DNA from: Bryum argenteum
Taxonomy: Eukaryota; Streptophyta; Bryopsida; Bryales; Bryaceae
Assembly: GCA_037043015.1 (NCBI GenBank)
Contig: CM073323.1
Coordinates: forward strand, 3,658,001 to 3,722,000
Length of the DNA stretch: 64,000 nucleotides
Direction of reading: 5' to 3'
Below, in pieces: positions 60,554 to 64,000 of the stretch. The translations under genes were made by a program, and so were the position numbers. A model generated the notes under the pieces. That model did no database searches. It saw only the letters and a program-made list of their open reading frames with translations, and was not told the origin of the DNA. Within the stretch, counting starts at the first letter, position 1; each line of letters starts with the position of its first letter.

Positions 60554-60781
60554 TCACCTCGAATACCTTCCTGCACAGAAGCAGAATAGGATAGTGATCA
60601 ACAGAAAGCACAAAATTATACCGATCCTCCAAGCACTTTTCGGAAGACCGAAAATCGATACCGAGTAGATTATGGGCAGCCGCAGCCATGACATGCAGAG
60701 GCACTTCAATGCCAGAGAATATCCCATGACCGCGGCACCTATGACCGTAAAAGTGATCCCATTCCCCCGCTTCGTCTCCAT
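60554..60781 (-). CDS. Small protein with two membrane helices (75 aa)
   Basis: The frame from METKRGNGITF has two hydrophobic segments: about residues 8-30 (GITFTVIGAAVMGYSLALKCLCM) and 50-70 (WRIGIILCFLLITILFCFC). The short N-terminus is positively charged. It lies 158 bp from the start of the divergent NEDD8 protease gene and just upstream of the Dpy-30-motif gene on the same strand, so it could also be part of that gene's leader. No family is recognised. Confidence 0.4.
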   Translation of the reverse strand: METKRGNGITFTVIGAAVMGYSLALKCLCMSWLRLPIIYSVSIFGLPKSAWRIGIILCFLLITILFCFCAGRYSR

Positions 60782-60938
60782 TCTCAATACTTCATCTCCC
60801 CTTCGGCGAATTGGCAATTCATTTCGGAGGAGCTGGTATCGCGATTGTTGTATGATATAGATGTGCTATTGTACAGATTTTTTCCACGGAGAGTGCGTTA
60901 AAAGCATTATCGAGTTTAAGAACAAGATAGCAGCTGCC

Positions 60939-62300
60939 ATGGCGCCCCGCAAGGATGACCGGAAGGTGCTCAACTTCGGCGGCGTGACATTACGGCGATC
61001 AGATGTGAAGAAGTTGGAAGATCCGGTTGAGCTTAATGATAACATCATTGAGTTCTTCTTTGAGTACTTGACAATGCAGGTGAACGAAAGCACGAAACGT
61101 ACGCCCCAGCCATTGCTTCTCGTCGGGCCTCTTCAGACGTATTGGTTGCTTCACTGCCCTCCTGACTGCTTGCAAGACTCCATCAAAACTTTGTCTCTGC
61201 CCGAACGAGAGGTTGTCATCTTCTTCTCAGTTCGTCAATTGTTCTTTCTATTGCCGATTGAATTATAGAGACGTGAATGCTGTAAATGCACGAGAGGTTG
61301 TCATCTTCATCTTTCAGTTTATCATTGTTACTTCTATTGCCAATTGCCTTTTAGAGAAGTGGATTCTGTAAATGCACGACTGATTGAATTGCTAGCCTGT
61401 CCATTTATCAGCTGAGGCTTTAGAAGATGCTACTGTGAAATCAACAGCTCGTGGAAACGTGCGAGGATGATTTGTGCTTTTTTAGCCTCAAAGTCTAATG
61501 AGTCACAGGACGATTAGATTGATGTCGGGGTTTTAGCTATAGATCCTCTGTTTAGCGTAGGAAGTTATCAACATAGGATTGAGTTGTGAAGCTAAGTTAG
61601 GGTTGGCATTGGCGGAGCAGATGGTTATATTTGCGTTGAACGACAACACAGATCCGAACAAAGCAGAGGGTGGAAGTCATTGGAGTCTCATCGTCTACAG
61701 CAGGTCAGCATTGTTCGTTCTACTGGCAAGTCCTTAAGCCGATTACTCACTTTCTGCAGGTACCTCACATAATTATTCACAGTCTTTAGATTGTTGCATT
61801 GTTAGTAGCTATTAATTGCGCTTGGTAAACGACACTACGATGCTCATGATTGTGCAGGCTACACAATGCTTTTGAACATTACGATAGCTTCAATGGGGTG
61901 AATGGAGGAGTCGCCTCCAAGTTTGTGAATAAGATCAAATCATACATGGGTGAGTATATGCAACAACACATGATGGATTCGGCCACTTGCTGTATGTTTT
62001 GTGGAGGAAAAGAATGGAAGGTAAAGTAGATGAATTAAATGTGTTGCAGGGGAGGGATCCTCACAGGCAACATTAAATGAATGTGAAACACCACAGCAGA
62101 GGAATGATTATGACTGTGGAGTCTACGTAATGAAGATAGCGGAACTCTTGTGCAACACCTTCGTGCAGCAGGAGAAAGCTGTAGTCTATGCGGATATTGC
62201 AGATCCATTGCGAACTCAACTTACTCCAGTGTCTGTTGAGGCGATGCGTGCAAGCACTGTGAGACTTATCCTTGACCTAGCGAAGAAAGCAGTGACATGA
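60939..62300 (+). CDS. DEN1: NEDD8-specific cysteine protease (DEN1/SENP8 type, Ulp1 family)
   Basis: Four exons (60939-61211, 61621-61703, 61858-61949, 62050-62300) join in phase and give 232 residues, close to the 212-226 of known members. The enzyme removes NEDD8 from conjugates and matures it, acting on cullins and other targets. The C48 catalytic residues are all present: H111 in GGSHWSLIVY, D128 in EHYDSF, C172 in RNDYDCGVYVMK, with Q166 as oxyanion residue. The H-to-D and D-to-C spacings (17 and 44) equal those of human SENP8. The N-terminal LNDNIIEFFFEYL matches the family's LNDxIIxFxFEY. A tandem duplication lies at the exon 1/intron 1 border. The gene appears intact. Confidence 0.9.
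61206..61382 (+). repeat. 85-bp tandem duplication across the exon 1 donor of the NEDD8 protease gene
   Basis: Two units, starting at 61206 and 61291, share CGAGAGGTTGTCATCTTC at their heads and CTGTAAATGCACGA at their ends. The first head contains the last coding bases of exon 1 and the splice donor GAG/GTTGTC, so the donor is present twice. Confidence 0.75.
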
Positions 62301-63188
62301 TCCTCAGATGCTTTTCCCTACATGCATTTCCCCTGGTTTTTAATCCCTCCGAGAAAACTGCAGTTTAGCCTCACATCGAGTGCCTTCTTGAAGTTGGAAG
62401 AACATGAATTTGGAAGAATCTGGTCATCGCATCACAAAGTAAGAAGATAGGGAATGCCACTTTCGTATTTGTAGGAGTAGAAACATTAGAGTTATCGAAC
62501 AGTAGATTTATGAGGTGACACCATATTCGTGCTTCTCAGTGCTCCTCACGATTGTCGTCTGTCTCATCAGTAATACGTACACTGAAGCTGTGATCCCGCA
62601 GACGGAACTTTGATGCCATGACGACCAAAACACTTTTCCGATATGTGCGATTTCATATAAGGATATATACAGTAACATACTGTGCGTATTTAGACACTGT
62701 CTAATTCACGAATCAGTTCGTTTCTACTGCTGTTATGCACTACGTATGGTACTTCCAACATCTTATTAGATCTCAGCAGGTATCGATGAGCTTCAAGGTC
62801 AAAAATCTTCTGGTACTGCCTCGCGTGTGTAAGTCAAATCTAATGTTCCTACTTACACCTCATAAAACCACACATGCTTGAAACTGGGATCATTGTAGAC
62901 AAATTATCTGATGAACAGCCGATTGGTAAATATGTGTCATCCTCAAAATGGACACAAAGTGGAACCGTCATGCTACCTGAGGATCCTGAAGAAAAGACGT
63001 AAACGAGCCAAATGCAAAGTTCCTCAGTTCCAATTGCAGCCGATGGTGGTTAATTCAACGAACCAACGCACAACTACTAACGTGTTCCGGTATTTCAGTC
63101 TACAAACTGCTTCCTCTACATAAACGTGAATCCGATTTAGGCTCTACGTATCATTTTTCCTATGATACTATGGTCTACACCATCACCT
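62301..63188. other. Intergenic stretch between convergent genes
   Basis: This is the shared 3' flank of the NEDD8 protease and eIF3k genes. No further gene, repeat or RNA is seen. Confidence 0.5.
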
Positions 63189-63966
63189 TCAGACTAACAC
63201 AGGGAGGATCTTTGCAACGTGTTCCAAGGGGATGCTATCAGCCGTGTTACGTCTCAATACTGGTTGATTGTCTTCATTCAACGGCAAAACCACCAACTGC
63301 ACGAACATGAAAGACATTTGGATAAGGCAACCGAAGAAGTACGAGGAGCAAGAGATAGAATCAAATGAAAGGATCCACTGGAAAGCCAGGTTCTTATCTA
63401 CTGAACGGCATCTAATGCCTCCCTCGGTGGGGATTGCAAACCAATGGATGTACGCCAGTCAATACATAAGTATGTACCTTGCCGCCCTGTTCGAGTGCCC
63501 AACCGTTGTTATTTACTTGGTGCTCCAAAAACTTGTCTAACGACAGTCCTTGCACATTAATAGCCTGCGAAACAATCAATTTTCAAATGAGTAGCGGTCT
63601 CACGCAAAAAAATGAAGGACATAATCCCTCCTATCGAACAAACTCTTCATCCAACGTGATTAGAAGCAAGTACTCAAAACACACCTCTGCCAAAATTGAT
63701 CGTGGCAGGCGCTGATAAGTGATCGAAAGCACATGAATGGCGTAACCTTGGATAGCTTGCTCAAATCCTGTACTCAAGGGTGAAAATCCATCAAACCACA
63801 GAGTGTGGACAAAGATCAACCCCAATTACAAACCATGTGACTTAAGTTAATCAACGTTGGGACAAGCATGGGCTGCTGCAGCATTGCATGTACTCTTACC
63901 AGGTACCACTTCGAGAATATCCCTATTTCTATTGGCCTCATCCCAGAACTCCCGGAACCGAGAAGT
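63189..63966 (-). CDS. eIF3k: Translation initiation factor eIF3 subunit k, C-terminal part (runs off the window)
   Basis: Four exons on the minus strand (63966-63900, 63767-63685, 63564-63478, 63296-63189) have GT/AG borders and matching phases and encode the last 113 residues. They read FREFWDEANRNRDILEVVPG, then FEQAIQGYAIHVLSITYQR and LPRSILAE, then AINVQGLSLDKFLEHQ, and end IPLEHVAKILPVLV. This matches the PCI/winged-helix end of eIF3k (human FQAFWQALDENMDLLEGITGFE and HVVGITYQ). eIF3k is a non-core subunit of the eIF3 complex that binds the 40S ribosome in the cytoplasm. The upstream exons lie beyond position 64000. No damage is visible. Confidence 0.9.
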
Positions 63967-64000
63967 CTGCCAAAAGAGATCACGAAAACCACCAATGCAG

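Overview
The window looks like nuclear DNA of a green plant of the streptophyte line, probably one with swimming sperm (bryophyte, lycophyte, fern or charophyte). The evidence is a plastid-type geranylgeranyl diphosphate synthase with short GT-AG introns, plant-type eIF3k and NEDD8 protease genes, Dof-like zinc fingers, a chromodomain Ty3/Gypsy element primed by initiator tRNA-Met, and a Dpy-30-motif protein of a kind common in motile cilia. The species cannot be named from the sequence.

Layout. Positions 1-46,900 are almost entirely nested mobile DNA. A repeat unit of about 6.1 kb occurs twice in the same orientation (272-6352 and 33846-39962). Each copy carries a gene for a protein with two Dof-like zinc fingers and an acidic tail. 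RecQ-like helicase fragments lie beyond the left end of both copies (1-231 and 32260-33571). Between the copies lies a Ty3/Gypsy fossil (6365-31956, minus strand, 2.3-kb LTRs). Its 5' LTR is split by a 14.8-kb Mutator-like DNA transposon (12627-27427; 9-bp target duplication; terminal inverted repeats built of short GAGCGTA-type repeats) and by a 2.36-kb solo LTR (27590-29949; 5-bp target duplication). The large transposon carries a SWIM-finger, transposase-like gene without a recognisable catalytic domain, two small acidic-protein genes, a decayed multi-exon gene and a decayed gene that may resemble a beta-class DNA methyltransferase. A piggyBac transposase gene (41526-43170) and a set of short TTAA-flanked elements with matching ends (CCC[C/T]TAAA...) lie at 1662, 35266, 44724, 46254 and 56538.

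Positions 46,900-64,000 are gene-rich: GGPP synthase (47267-48654, +), a small unknown three-exon gene (52750-53125, -), a third Dof-like gene (53746-54540, +), an enoyl reductase/quinone oxidoreductase-type MDR protein (57514-58597, +), a Dpy-30-motif coiled-coil protein (59048-60510, -), a small two-helix membrane protein (60554-60781, -), a NEDD8-specific protease (60939-62300, +) and the 3' half of eIF3k (63189-63966, -, running off the window). These are ordinary single genes, not an operon. Exons were assigned by reading frame, GT/AG splice sites, matching phases and remembered family motifs; no searches were run.

The two items most likely to be new are the repeat-borne tandem Dof-like family and the large Mutator-like element with its cargo.
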